A stretch of DNA of 64,000 nt, from assembly GCF_902859595.1 (NCBI RefSeq), contig NZ_CADIJQ010000001.1, forward strand, positions 1,302,001-1,366,000, in the 5' to 3' direction. A model generated the notes under the pieces. It was not told the DNA's origin and did not search any database. It saw only the letters and a program-made list of their open reading frames with translations. Origin of the DNA: Achromobacter kerstersii (GTDB lineage Bacteria; Pseudomonadota; Gammaproteobacteria; Burkholderiales; Burkholderiaceae_B). Of this stretch, positions 1 through 7,620 are shown piece after piece (positions within the stretch are counted from its first letter, which is position 1; every line of letters starts with the position of its first letter). A program made the translations under genes and the position numbers.

Positions 1-864
1 CGGTCGTACTGGGTGCCGCTGATTGTCGTGGTCATCTTCAAACCGAACTTTGGGTCGGTCTTTGCGCGCGCGCTGCAAAGCTGCGGCGGCAGCGTGGTGG
101 GCGTGGCCATCAGCGCGACCGTGCTGGCCGTGGACCAGAGCGGTGTGGCCAGCCTGCTGACGGTGGCGGCGCTGGCCGCGTTGCTGCCCTGGTCCATTCG
201 CCGCAACTACGGTTTGTTCTCGGCCATTCTGGTGCCCATCCTGATGCTGTTGATTGGCGCCCTGCAACCCGGCACCTGGACCATTGCATTGGCCCGGCTG
301 GTGGATGTGGGCGTGGCGGCCGGCATTGTGCTTGTGGTGGGCTACCTGCCCTGGATACGCATCGAACGCAGCAACCTGGACCACGCCGTGTCCGCGTCGA
401 TGGACACCTTGGCGGCCTATCTGAACACCGTATTCCAGGCCGATCCGGCCAACCGCCATGACCTGCGCGCCCGCGCCTATGCGCGGCTGTCTGACCTGCG
501 CATCGCCTTGCAGCGCGGGCTGTCTGAACCGCGTCTGGTCAGCCGCCGCGCGCTGGCGTGGTGGCCGGTCGAGGTGGCGCTGGAACGCGTGGCCAACGCC
601 ATCTCGGACACCGCGTGGTCATGGCCGGAAGGCCAGACGCCGCCCAGCGCCGCCGAAGTTGCGCAATTGGCCGACGCCTTGCACGCCATGAGCGTCGCCG
701 TCGACCAAGGCGTGGCCACGCCCGTCACTGCCGTCACCGCCCCCTCGCCCGCGCTGGCCGATGTGGCCGCCGAAATCGAAGCCTTGCGCGCCGTGCTGGC
801 CGGGCCGGATTTTGCAGCCGCCCCCGGCGCTGGCGCCCCCAAACACCCCGTCCACCAGGTCTGA
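1..864 (+). CDS. FUSC-family inner-membrane protein, C-terminal part (5' end outside window)
   Basis: The frame is open from base 1, so the N-terminus lies upstream; 287 residues are visible. They begin in a hydrophobic region with the signature FKPNFGSVFARAL, close to the KPxFGxT/V motif of FUSC-family (fusaric acid resistance / YccS / AaeB-like) transporters. About four membrane segments occupy the first 120 residues, and a soluble helical tail of about 165 residues follows. Family members are thought to export aromatic or other weak acids. The next gene starts 3 bases after the stop, so the two are probably co-transcribed. A GTG at 13 is internal, not a start. The substrate cannot be told from what is visible. 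Confidence 0.8.
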   Translation, partial: RSYWVPLIVVVIFKPNFGSVFARALQSCGGSVVGVAISATVLAVDQSGVASLLTVAALAALLPWSIRRNYGLFSAILVPILMLLIGALQPGTWTIALARLVDVGVAAGIVLVVGYLPWIRIERSNLDHAVSASMDTLAAYLNTVFQADPANRHDLRARAYARLSDLRIALQRGLSEPRLVSRRALAWWPVEVALERVANAISDTAWSWPEGQTPPSAAEVAQLADALHAMSVAVDQGVATPVTAVTAPSPALADVAAEIEALRAVLAGPDFAAAPGAGAPKHPVHQV

Positions 865-867
865 ACC

Positions 868-1641
868 ATGTGTCTTGCCGTATTGGCCCTGCATGCCTTG
901 CCGGGCATCCCCGTCTTGATCGCCGCCAACCGCGATGAATTTCACGCGCGTCCCACGCGCCCCGCCGCGCAATGGGATGACGCGCCGGCCATCTACGCGG
1001 GCCGCGACGGCTTGGCGGGCGGCACCTGGATGGGCGTGACCACGTCGGGGCGTTTTGCGCTGGTGACCAATTTCCGCGAGTCCGGCAAACACCTGAACCC
1101 GGCGCCGTCGCGTGGCGCGCTGGTGGAAGATTTTTTGCGCGGCACGGCCTCGCCTGCCGATTACCTGGCGAGCACGCACGCTGTTGATCAGGCGTACAAC
1201 GGCTTCAACCTGATCGTGGGCGACACGCGCGAAGCCTGGTATTTGAGTAATCGCAATGGTGGCCCGCGCGCGCTTGAACCCGGTATCTATGCGCTGTCCA
1301 ACCACTTGCTGGACACCCCGTGGCCCAAGCTGGCCCGCACCAAGGCGGCGTTCACGGCCGTATTGGCGCAGTCGCCCCAGCCCGATCTGCCTGCGCTGTT
1401 CGACGCATTGGCCGACCGCCAAGCCGCAGACGATGAAGACATGCCCGCCACGGGTCTGCCGCGAGATCGCGAAAAACTATTGAGCAGCCCGTTTATCGTC
1501 AGCCCCGACTATGGCACTCGCAGCTCCAGCGTCTTGGCGCTCCATGAAGGCGGCGCCGGACAGCTGGATGAAAGGCGCTTTGCGCCTGACGGCATGGTCA
1601 GCGGGGAAAGCCGGCTGACCTTTGATTGGCAGGCCGCATAA
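868..1641 (+). CDS. NRDE (TANGO2-like) family protein
   Basis: This 257-residue protein begins MCLAV and carries the NRDE motif at residues 21-24 (NRDEF), which names the family (NRDE / TANGO2 / DUF833). Bacterial members are of about this length. The Cys at position 2 is conserved and can become the N-terminal nucleophile after Met removal, as in Ntn-hydrolase-like folds. The protein has no signal peptide or membrane segment and should be cytoplasmic. It follows the FUSC gene by 3 bases. Cellular role is poorly defined: the eukaryotic homologue TANGO2 is linked to Golgi organisation and metabolism, and the bacterial function is unknown. Family assignment is firm, function is not. Confidence 0.85.
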   Translation: MCLAVLALHALPGIPVLIAANRDEFHARPTRPAAQWDDAPAIYAGRDGLAGGTWMGVTTSGRFALVTNFRESGKHLNPAPSRGALVEDFLRGTASPADYLASTHAVDQAYNGFNLIVGDTREAWYLSNRNGGPRALEPGIYALSNHLLDTPWPKLARTKAAFTAVLAQSPQPDLPALFDALADRQAADDEDMPATGLPRDREKLLSSPFIVSPDYGTRSSSVLALHEGGAGQLDERRFAPDGMVSGESRLTFDWQAA

Positions 1642-1720
1642 CGCGGCGATATGCTGGGCAAGCGCGAACTCCCGGGCGGCATGCCAGTCGAAATACTCAG
1701 GTCCTTATCAGGAGACCCTT

Positions 1721-2155
1721 ATGAACAAACGCATTGAACGCTGCACCTTGGCCGCCATGATGGCGGTGGGCAGCATCGCACTGGCTGGCGTCTTGTCGAC
1801 CGCGCAAGCGGCGTTGCCGCCCGTCAAACATCAGGGCACGGTGCAGTACGTAAGCGGCGGCATCGGCATTGACGAATCGGAAGCCATGAAGGCGGCCGCC
1901 AAGGACTATCCGCTGGCGCTCACCTTCGCCGCGCAACGCGACGGCAAAGCGGACTATGTGGCCAGCGTCGGCGTCGCCATTCATGACGCGCAGGGCAAGG
2001 AAGTCTTGAAGGCCACGTCCGAAGGCCCGTACATGCTGGTCAAGCTGCCGGCAGGCGCTTACAAGATTTCAGCCACCTATGAAGGCAAGACGCAGGAACG
2101 GGCGGTGACGGTACAGAACACCGGCACCGCCCGCGCGACGTTTGAGTGGAAATAA
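1721..2155 (+). CDS. small secreted protein with carboxypeptidase-regulatory-like fold
   Basis: The ATG at 1721 is preceded by a good ribosome-binding sequence (AGGAGA at 1710-1715) and gives 144 residues; the open frame extends further upstream but without a comparable start. Residues 1-30 form a Sec signal peptide (basic start, hydrophobic core, cut near AQA-AL). The mature part ends in a Gly/Ala/Thr-rich beta pattern (LPAGAYKISATYEGKTQERAVTV region) typical of carboxypeptidase regulatory-like or transthyretin-like beta-sandwich domains. Such periplasmic proteins are mostly of unknown role. The last codons and the stop are duplicated just downstream (see repeat at 2144-2171). Confidence 0.75.
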   Translation: MNKRIERCTLAAMMAVGSIALAGVLSTAQAALPPVKHQGTVQYVSGGIGIDESEAMKAAAKDYPLALTFAAQRDGKADYVASVGVAIHDAQGKEVLKATSEGPYMLVKLPAGAYKISATYEGKTQERAVTVQNTGTARATFEWK

Positions 2156-2171
2156 GCGAGTGGAAATAAGA
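2144..2171 (+). repeat. 14-bp tandem duplication containing the stop codon
   Basis: Two copies of gagtggaaataag(c/a) lie at 2144-2157 and 2158-2171. The first copy holds the last codons and TAA stop of the small secreted protein, and the second repeats them behind the stop. It sits in the convergent gap before the MAPEG gene. Confidence 0.9.
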
Positions 2172-2226
2172 GCACGCACGCCGGCGAGGGGCACCGCCCC
2201 CGCCGCGTAGCAAAAGCGCTGGTGCG

Positions 2227-2601
2227 TCAGACGCCCGAAAACAGGATGGCGATCACGAAACCCACGCTGACCGCCCAGACCAGCGAGCGCAGCGCGCCCC
2301 AGCCCGCCAGGTACATGGCGATGTAGCCCAGCCGCACACCCAGCCAGCACGCCATCAAGGTGGCAACATGCGCGGGCGGCGCCTGGTTGTACAACGCGAA
2401 CAACACGGCGGCGTAGAAGAACGGCAGCGCCTCGAAGGTGTTGACCTGCGCCGCGTTGGCCCGCGCACGCCAGCCTTGCTGACGGGCCAGCCACGCCCGC
2501 GGATCGTTGTTGTCGTACTTGTTGCCGCCCGCCTTGGCAAGCAGCGCCGACACGAACGGCAGAATCGCCGCCGCCAACATCAACCACGCGATCATTTTCA
2601 T
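2227..2601 (-). CDS. MAPEG-family membrane protein
   Basis: The ATG at 2601 is chosen because GGAG lies 5 bases upstream (ggagtcaaaATG); the longer open frame upstream lacks such a site. The 124-residue product has about four hydrophobic helices. Its central stretch (ARANAAQVNTFEALPFFYAA) matches the MAPEG signature of RAxxAxxNxxExLPxF. MAPEG proteins are membrane-associated eicosanoid/glutathione metabolism enzymes in eukaryotes; small bacterial members are usually uncharacterised inner-membrane proteins, some with glutathione transferase activity. It is a single gene, convergent with the preceding one. Confidence 0.85.
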   Translation of the reverse strand: MKMIAWLMLAAAILPFVSALLAKAGGNKYDNNDPRAWLARQQGWRARANAAQVNTFEALPFFYAAVLFALYNQAPPAHVATLMACWLGVRLGYIAMYLAGWGALRSLVWAVSVGFVIAILFSGV

Positions 2602-2744
2602 TTTGACTCCCGGTGCTGGCGAACAATCGGGTCCGCCGGATACATGGCGGGCCTGCGCCGCCGCTGCGGCATGGTCGCCTGAAAGCGGCGAAATGAAAAG
2701 CCTGCACGTAAACTCTGCGCTTTGCCTTCGCATGCTTGCCTTCC

Positions 2745-3593
2745 ATGCCCTTGCTTAGCCCCTGGTCTGCGCTGTTTCTTTCCGCCGCCCTGCTCTGGCC
2801 GCCCGCCACGCGCCGCTGGGCGCTGGCGCCGTTGGCGGTGGCGTGGGGGTGGGCGTTGGCGGATGGCGTGATCGACCCGGTGGCGCTGATGGCGCCAGCG
2901 CTGTTGCTGCTGGCGGCCGTGTGCGTCCGGCCGGCGGCACCTGACGCGGCCCGCGCGGCCGGGCATGTGTTGTTTCTGCTGCTGGCTGCGGCGCTGTTCC
3001 TGCATGGGCTGCCGGGGTTCCACAACCCGCAGGTCATCGCCCCCGCGCCGCTAAGCCCGGACGCGGTGCCGTTCGGCATGTACCTGAACCTGGACAAACC
3101 GCTGGTCGCGTTCTGGGTGGTGCTGGCGCTGGCCCCGCCGATGGCAGGCGCATCAGGGCGCGCAACCCTCGCCGCCGCCGTGCTGGCCTGCGCGGGCGCG
3201 GTGCTGGTGTGTTTGGGATTGGGGTTGGCGTTGAACGTGGTGGGCTGGGCGCCCAAGTGGCCTGAACCTGCCTGGATCTGGCTCGTCAACAACGCATTGC
3301 TGGTCACGCTGGCCGAAGAGGCGCTGTTTCGCGGCTATGTGCAGCAGCAGTTGTCGATGTGCTGGCGCCGCCATGCCTGGGGCGGCTGGGCGGCGCTGGC
3401 GATTGCCGCCGTGCTATTCGGACTGGCGCATTACGCGGGCGGCTGGCAGTGGATGCTGCTGGCCAGTTGCGCGGGCATGGCCTACGGCGTGGCGTATCGA
3501 TACGGCGGACTTGCCGCCGCCGTGCTGGCGCACCTGGGCTTGAACACCGCGCACTTCGGCTTGTTTACGTACCCGATGCGCGCGGTGTTCTAG
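2745..3593 (+). CDS. CPBP-family intramembrane glutamic endopeptidase
   Basis: The ATG at 2745 is preferred over a TTG at 2736, giving 282 residues. The protein is almost entirely hydrophobic with about eight membrane segments. It carries the CPBP (Rce1/CaaX protease, formerly Abi) motif EEALFRGYVQ near residue 190, a second motif with His in LFGLAHYAGG, and a third in LAHLGLNTAHF. These Glu and His residues form the catalytic site in Rce1-type intramembrane proteases. Bacterial CPBP proteins process prenylated or membrane peptides, or act in bacteriocin immunity; the substrate here is unknown. It is transcribed alone. Confidence 0.85.
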   Translation: MPLLSPWSALFLSAALLWPPATRRWALAPLAVAWGWALADGVIDPVALMAPALLLLAAVCVRPAAPDAARAAGHVLFLLLAAALFLHGLPGFHNPQVIAPAPLSPDAVPFGMYLNLDKPLVAFWVVLALAPPMAGASGRATLAAAVLACAGAVLVCLGLGLALNVVGWAPKWPEPAWIWLVNNALLVTLAEEALFRGYVQQQLSMCWRRHAWGGWAALAIAAVLFGLAHYAGGWQWMLLASCAGMAYGVAYRYGGLAAAVLAHLGLNTAHFGLFTYPMRAVF

Positions 3594-3640
3594 GGCCGAA
3601 CCAGGACGGGCTAACGCGGCCCCAAGTGCCGCGAAACGAC

Positions 3641-3700
3641 CCGAGGAGGCCCGACGTACCCCGAAGCGGCCCGAGGAGGCCCGACGTCCCCCGAAGCGGC
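3641..3700 (+). repeat. two 30-bp tandem repeats in a convergent gap
   Basis: Units at 3641-3670 and 3671-3700 begin ccgaggaggcccgacgt and differ at one base. They lie between the 3' ends of the CPBP gene and the old-yellow-enzyme gene. A more degenerate ccgaagcggcc tail continues to about 3710. No U-rich terminator is visible. Confidence 0.9.
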
Positions 3701-3723
3701 CGGCGTTGGCCCTTGTTGGCGCT

Positions 3724-4776
3724 TCAGGGCAGCGCCGGATAGTCCGTGTAACCCACGGCGCCTTGCGCGTAGAACGTGGACGAATCTGGCGTGTTCAGCG
3801 GCGCGTTCAATTCAAAGCGGCGCACCAGGTCCGGGTTGGCGATGTATTGCACGCCAAACGCCACGGCATCGGCACGGCCTGCGTCGATGGCGGCTTCGGC
3901 GGATTCGCGCGTGAACCCTTCGTTGGCGATGTACACGCCGCCAAACGCGGCCTTCAGCTTCGGACCCAGGCTATCTTCGCCTTCGTGTTCGCGGGCGCAG
4001 ATGAATGCGATGCCGCGCTTGCCCAGTTCGGTAGCCACGTAGGTAAACGTGCCGGCCAGATCCGAATCACCCATCGTGTGCGCATCGGCGCGCGGCGACA
4101 GATGCACGCCCACACGGCCCGCGCCCCAGATTTCCACGCACGCATCCACCACTTCCAGCAGCAGACGGGCGCGGTTTTCCAGCGAACCGCCGTACTGGTC
4201 GGTGCGATGGTTGGTGCTGTCTTGCAGGAACTGGTCCAGCAGGTAGCCGTTGGCGGCATGCACTTCAACGCCGTCAAAACCGGCTTCCTGCGCCATCTTC
4301 GCGCCATGGCGATAGGCTTCGAGCACGCCCGCCACTTCGGCCGTTTCCAGCGCACGCGGGGTGACGTAGGCGCGCTTGGGGCGCACATGGCTGACGTGGC
4401 CGCCGGCCGCAATCGCGCTGGGCGCAACGGGCAGTTCGCCATTCAGGAAGATCGGGTCGGAAATGCGGCCCACGTGCCAGAGCTGCGCAGCAATCAAACC
4501 GCCCTTGTCGTGCACGGCAGCGGTGATCTTGCGCCAGCCCTTCACTTGCTCGGTCGACCACAGGCCCGGGGTATCGGCATAGCCCACGCCCTGCGGGGTC
4601 ACGGAGGTGGCTTCGGTCAGAATCAGGCCGGCGTCGGCGCGCTGGGTGTAGTACTCAAGCATCAAGTCGTTGGGCACGCGGCCTTCGCTTGCACGCTGAC
4701 GGGTCAGCGGGGCCATGATGATGCGGTTGCGCAGCGTAAGGTCGCCGACGCGCAGGGGGTCAAACAGGGAGCTCAT
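3724..4776 (-). CDS. old yellow enzyme family alkene reductase (NemA-like)
   Basis: This 350-residue FMN enzyme has the full old-yellow-enzyme layout: N-terminal LFDPLRVGDLTLRNRIIMAPLTR, the substrate-binding QLWHVGR segment, the HAANGYLLDQFL motif, and NHRTDQYGGSLENRARLLLEV. These regions bind FMN and the activated alkene. Members such as NemA and XenB reduce N-ethylmaleimide, nitrate esters and enones using NAD(P)H. It lies 61 bases downstream of an ArsR-type regulator on the same strand and is probably co-transcribed with it, so expression is likely induced by an electrophile or metal sensed by that regulator. Confidence 0.93.
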   Translation of the reverse strand: MSSLFDPLRVGDLTLRNRIIMAPLTRQRASEGRVPNDLMLEYYTQRADAGLILTEATSVTPQGVGYADTPGLWSTEQVKGWRKITAAVHDKGGLIAAQLWHVGRISDPIFLNGELPVAPSAIAAGGHVSHVRPKRAYVTPRALETAEVAGVLEAYRHGAKMAQEAGFDGVEVHAANGYLLDQFLQDSTNHRTDQYGGSLENRARLLLEVVDACVEIWGAGRVGVHLSPRADAHTMGDSDLAGTFTYVATELGKRGIAFICAREHEGEDSLGPKLKAAFGGVYIANEGFTRESAEAAIDAGRADAVAFGVQYIANPDLVRRFELNAPLNTPDSSTFYAQGAVGYTDYPALP

Positions 4777-4837
4777 GCAAAATCCTTCCGTCCCGGATCA
4801 CGGGGCGCTGGGGCCGCGGCCAGGGGCCTGCGGCTGA

Positions 4838-5185
4838 CTACATATCCTGATTCAATTGCCGCAAAAACGCGGCAATCACGGGTTCATTGCGACGGAAAAA
4901 TACCCACTGCCCCACCTTCGTCGACGTGATCAGGCTTGCACGCTGCAAGACGGCCAGGTGCGATGACACGGTGGACTGTGACAAGCCGCAGCGGTCATCG
5001 ATGTGGCCCGCGCACACCCCATGTTCAAAGGTGTGGCCGGGGCGCTCTTCGAAGTACGCCTGCGGTGTCTTCAGCCACGCGAGAATGTCGCGCCGCACGG
5101 GATTGGCCAGCGCCTTGAGGATGGCGTCGGCGTCAATGCCCGGCAGGTTGCCGGTCTGATCGGTCGGTGAAGAGGATGCGGTCAT
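4838..5185 (-). CDS. ArsR-family HTH transcriptional regulator
   Basis: The ATG at 5185 gives 115 residues; a TTG five codons upstream is less likely. The winged-helix signature is clear: ILKALANPVRRDILAWL as the first helix and a recognition region LSQSTVSSHLAVLQRASLI. Two Cys lie just before the recognition helix (GVCAGHIDDRCGLS) and could sense electrophiles or metal; this is inference. It probably represses its own operon with the downstream alkene reductase. A palindromic AT-rich site lies directly upstream. Confidence 0.9.
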   Translation of the reverse strand: MTASSSPTDQTGNLPGIDADAILKALANPVRRDILAWLKTPQAYFEERPGHTFEHGVCAGHIDDRCGLSQSTVSSHLAVLQRASLITSTKVGQWVFFRRNEPVIAAFLRQLNQDM

Positions 5186-5211
5186 ATTGGTATATCGCAA
5201 TTTATCGAATC

Positions 5212-5235
5212 ATATATCGTGAATGCTCGATATAT
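5212..5235. promoter_or_regulatory. inverted repeat, likely ArsR operator
   Basis: ATATATCG at 5212-5219 and its complement CGATATAT at 5228-5235 are separated by 8 bases, in a distinctly AT-rich stretch about 30 bases upstream of the ArsR start. This fits an autoregulatory operator. Binding is inferred. Confidence 0.6.
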
Positions 5236-5285
5236 AGTCATGCCCCTGTGCGAATTGGGGTTTTTGCTTTGCAACACGGGAGAGA

Positions 5286-5702
5286 TCAGTCCCCCTGCAC
5301 CCGGCCACGCAGCCGTTTTACCTCGCCGTGCTGGACCTTGCGCTGCACCCGGCGGCGCTGGGAAGAACGGGTCGGTTTGGTGGCGCGGCGCGGTTTGTCG
5401 ACCTGAATCGCCGCCCGCACCATGCCGATCAGGCGCTCAATGGCTTCGGCCCGGTTTTTTTCCTGGCTGCGAAACGACTGCGACTTGATGACGATGACGC
5501 CCTCTTTAGAGATGCGGTGGTCGCTGACGGCGCACAGCGCGTCCTGGACCTCGGGCGGCAGGCTGGAGGCGCGCACGTCAAAGCGCAGGTGCACGGCGCT
5601 GGACACCTTGTTGACGTTTTGCCCGCCCGCGCCCTGGGCGCGGATCATGGAGAACGTCAGGTCGCGCTCGTCGATATACAGGGAATCTTGAACATGAAAC
5701 AT
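5286..5702 (-). CDS. arfB: alternative ribosome-rescue factor / peptidyl-tRNA hydrolase ArfB (YaeJ)
   Basis: The ATG at 5702 gives 138 residues, the usual length of ArfB. It carries the catalytic GGQ at residues 26-28 in the context RAQGAGGQNVNKV, and ends in a long basic tail (KPRRATKPTRSSQRRR...) which in E. coli YaeJ enters the mRNA channel of stalled ribosomes. ArfB releases the nascent peptide from ribosomes on non-stop mRNA independently of tmRNA. The domain that reads stop codons in RF1/RF2 is absent, as expected. It is divergent from queE with a gap of about 100 bases. Confidence 0.93.
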   Translation of the reverse strand: MFHVQDSLYIDERDLTFSMIRAQGAGGQNVNKVSSAVHLRFDVRASSLPPEVQDALCAVSDHRISKEGVIVIKSQSFRSQEKNRAEAIERLIGMVRAAIQVDKPRRATKPTRSSQRRRVQRKVQHGEVKRLRGRVQGD

Positions 5703-5727
5703 GGGCGCGAGTCTATACCAAGTAAAA

Positions 5728-5756
5728 TAATCCGCTTTTGCTTTAATCCGCTTTTG
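5728..5756 (+). repeat. 13-bp direct repeat in the arfB-queE divergent promoter region
   Basis: taatccgcttttg occurs at 5728-5740 and again at 5744-5756, a 16-base period, inside an AT-rich stretch between the divergent starts. It may be a paired regulator site or a small duplication. No regulator can be assigned. Confidence 0.6.
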
Positions 5757-5803
5757 TGTGAAATTACGGCGTCCGGCTCTGCACCACGCCATTACTCCCC
5801 CCT

Positions 5804-6436
5804 ATGACCTACTCCGCCAAAGAAATATTCAAGACCCTGCAAGGCGAAGGCGCCCATGCGGGCCGCGCGGCGGTGTTTTGCCGGTTTGCGGGCTGTAACC
5901 TCTGGACCGGCCGCGAAAGCGACCGCGCCAGCGCCGCCTGCACGTTCTGTGACACCGACTTCATCGGCACTGACGGTGAAGGTGGTGGCAAATTCACCAC
6001 CGCCGAGCTGCTGGCCGACGCCATCGCGGCATCCTGGGGCCCAGGCACGGAAGACCGCTACGTGGTCTTCACGGGCGGCGAACCGCTGCTGCAACTGGAC
6101 GACGCGCTGCTGGCCGCCGTCCATGCGCGCGGCTTCACCGTGGCCATTGAAACCAATGGCACCGTCAAGCCGCCCGAGGGCATCGACTGGATCTGCGTCA
6201 GCCCCAAAGGCACCGCGCCGCTTGTCATTGAACGCGGCAACGAGCTGAAGCTGGTCTACCCGCAGCTCAATGCCCTGCCCGAAGCCTTTACGCATCTGGA
6301 TTTCGAGCACTTTTTCCTGCAACCCATGGACGGCCCAACGCGCGTGAAGAACACCGAGCAAGCCGTTCAATACTGTATGCAGCACCCGCAATGGCGGCTC
6401 AGTTTGCAGACTCACAAATACATAGGCATTCCATGA
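5804..6436 (+). CDS. queE: 7-carboxy-7-deazaguanine synthase QueE
   Basis: This 210-residue radical SAM enzyme converts 6-carboxytetrahydropterin to 7-carboxy-7-deazaguanine in the queuosine/preQ1 pathway. The cluster-binding cysteines are C31, C46 and C49, spaced CX14CX2C instead of the usual CX3CX2C. This variant spacing is known from Burkholderia QueE. The N-terminal IFKTLQGEGAHAGRAAVFCRFAGC and the later FTGGEPLLQ motif are typical of QueE. queD follows after 28 bases, so the two form an operon for successive pathway steps. queC and queF are not in the window. Confidence 0.96.
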   Translation: MTYSAKEIFKTLQGEGAHAGRAAVFCRFAGCNLWTGRESDRASAACTFCDTDFIGTDGEGGGKFTTAELLADAIAASWGPGTEDRYVVFTGGEPLLQLDDALLAAVHARGFTVAIETNGTVKPPEGIDWICVSPKGTAPLVIERGNELKLVYPQLNALPEAFTHLDFEHFFLQPMDGPTRVKNTEQAVQYCMQHPQWRLSLQTHKYIGIP

Positions 6437-6464
6437 TTTACCCGAACGCGCGGCGGAGCACGCA

Positions 6465-6908
6465 ATGATTTCCGTGACCCGCAGGCTGGAATTCGACGCC
6501 GGCCACCGCATTCCCGATCACCGCAGCCAGTGCCGCAACCTGCATGGCCACCGCTATGTGCTGGAAATCACCCTGACGGGTGACATCGTGCAAGCCCCGG
6601 GCGAATCCGACAACGGCATGTTGATGGACTTCTCCGAAATCAAGCACATCGCCAAGACCCACATCGTGGACGTCTGGGATCACGCGTTCCTGGTGTTTGA
6701 AGGCGACGCCGCCGTGCGCGGCTTTTTGGACACCCTGCCCGGCCACAAGACCGTGGTGCTGGACCGCATTCCCACGGCCGAAAACCTGGCCAAGATCGTG
6801 TTCGACACGCTGGCCCCGCACTATCACGGCCACTACGGCGCCGACTTGCGCCTGTCGCGCGTGCGTCTGTATGAAACGCCCAACTGCTGGGCGGATTGCA
6901 ACGGGTAG
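6465..6908 (+). CDS. queD: 6-carboxytetrahydropterin synthase QueD
   Basis: The 147-residue protein belongs to the 6-pyruvoyl-tetrahydropterin synthase family. Zinc ligands H14, H28 and H30 (DAGHR and NLHGHRY) and the catalytic Cys23 are present, as is the later DVWDHAFLV segment. QueD converts 7,8-dihydroneopterin triphosphate to 6-carboxytetrahydropterin, the substrate of QueE. The order queE-queD is reversed relative to the reaction order. The protein is cytosolic and of normal length. Confidence 0.96.
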   Translation: MISVTRRLEFDAGHRIPDHRSQCRNLHGHRYVLEITLTGDIVQAPGESDNGMLMDFSEIKHIAKTHIVDVWDHAFLVFEGDAAVRGFLDTLPGHKTVVLDRIPTAENLAKIVFDTLAPHYHGHYGADLRLSRVRLYETPNCWADCNG

Positions 6909-7033
6909 TTGAAGGATTGCGCGCGATGACGTGGCCGGTTTCTGGCCAGGGGGTTCTGGCCCCATCTGTTGCGCGCATTCCCCCTGGTGCGCTGGCCGTC
7001 AGCGCCGCCCGGCAGGGCCGCACCGGTCCCGTT
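6909..7033. other. queD 3' region with GGCC-rich potential hairpins
   Basis: The stretch after queD contains three short complementary arms (TGGCC at 6932-6936, GGCCA at 6944-6948, TGGCC at 6957-6961) that could form alternative hairpins. No U-run follows, so a factor-independent terminator is not supported. No gene is seen here. Confidence 0.35.
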
Positions 7034-7141
7034 TTTCCACCTATGGAAAGACCCGCTTCTATCTAGCCAATTGAAAAAATCAATGGGGATATTCGCCATT
7101 TTCAATTATTAGTAAGCTAATAGATAGGATACAATCTATCT
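7034..7141 (+). promoter_or_regulatory. MarR-operon control region with several dyads
   Basis: An AT-rich stretch holds several inverted repeats: TTTCCA/TGGAAA (7034-7049), ATTGA/TCAAT (7070-7084), ATTAG/CTAAT (7108-7121) and AGATAG/CTATCT (7122-7141). The last one ends three bases before the MarR start codon and encloses a -10-like TACAAT. One or more are likely operators of the MarR regulator; which one is inference. Confidence 0.55.
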
Positions 7142-7143
7142 CC

Positions 7144-7620
7144 ATGAACACGCCTTCCGACTCCCAACTCATGGCCACCACCGCAAATCTGATGGTGCTG
7201 TCCCGCGCCTATCGTGGCGCCGCTGATAAAGCGCTGGTCGACTACGGCCTGTCGCAAGCGACGGCCTGGCCCGTCATCCTGGCTGGCCGCCTGGGCGACG
7301 GCGTGCGCCAAGGCGCGCTGGCCGAGGCGCTGGGCGTCGAAGGCCCGTCCCTGGTTCGTGTGCTGGATCAGCTGGTGGCCGCCGGCCTGATGGAACGCCG
7401 CGAAGACGCGCACGACCGCCGCGCCAAGACGTTGCACCTGACGCAAGCCGGCCATGCGCTGCGCGCGCAGGTCGAAGACGTGCTGGTGGAACTGCGCCGC
7501 CGCCTGTTCAGCGGCGTCAGCGAAGCCGACCTGGAAGCGTGCCTGCGCGTCTTCGATGCGCTGAAAGTGTCCCTGGGGCGCGGCACCGCAGGCGGCCATC
7601 AACAGGACAATCAATCGTGA
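7144..7620 (+). CDS. MarR-family transcriptional regulator of an efflux operon
   Basis: The 158-residue product has the MarR winged-helix layout: N-terminal helix LMVLSRAYRGAADKALVDYGLSQA, recognition region RQGALAEALGVEGPSLVRVLDQLVAAGLMER, and the wing EDAHDRRAKTLHLT, whose DxR..K pattern is a MarR hallmark. Its TGA overlaps the GTG start of the FUSC transporter (GTGA), so translation is coupled. It most likely represses the whole five-gene efflux operon until an aromatic acid ligand binds, as known for similar MarR-AaeB/FUSC units. The ligand is unknown. Confidence 0.9.
   Translation: MNTPSDSQLMATTANLMVLSRAYRGAADKALVDYGLSQATAWPVILAGRLGDGVRQGALAEALGVEGPSLVRVLDQLVAAGLMERREDAHDRRAKTLHLTQAGHALRAQVEDVLVELRRRLFSGVSEADLEACLRVFDALKVSLGRGTAGGHQQDNQS

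Noticed and set aside
3706..4929. 407-residue plus-strand frame opposite the alkene reductase
   Set aside because: No domain; His/Val/Arg-rich shadow of the old-yellow-enzyme gene.
5757..5803. preQ1 riboswitch before queE
   Set aside because: The leader is short and lacks the A-rich tail pseudoknot pattern that I would expect.
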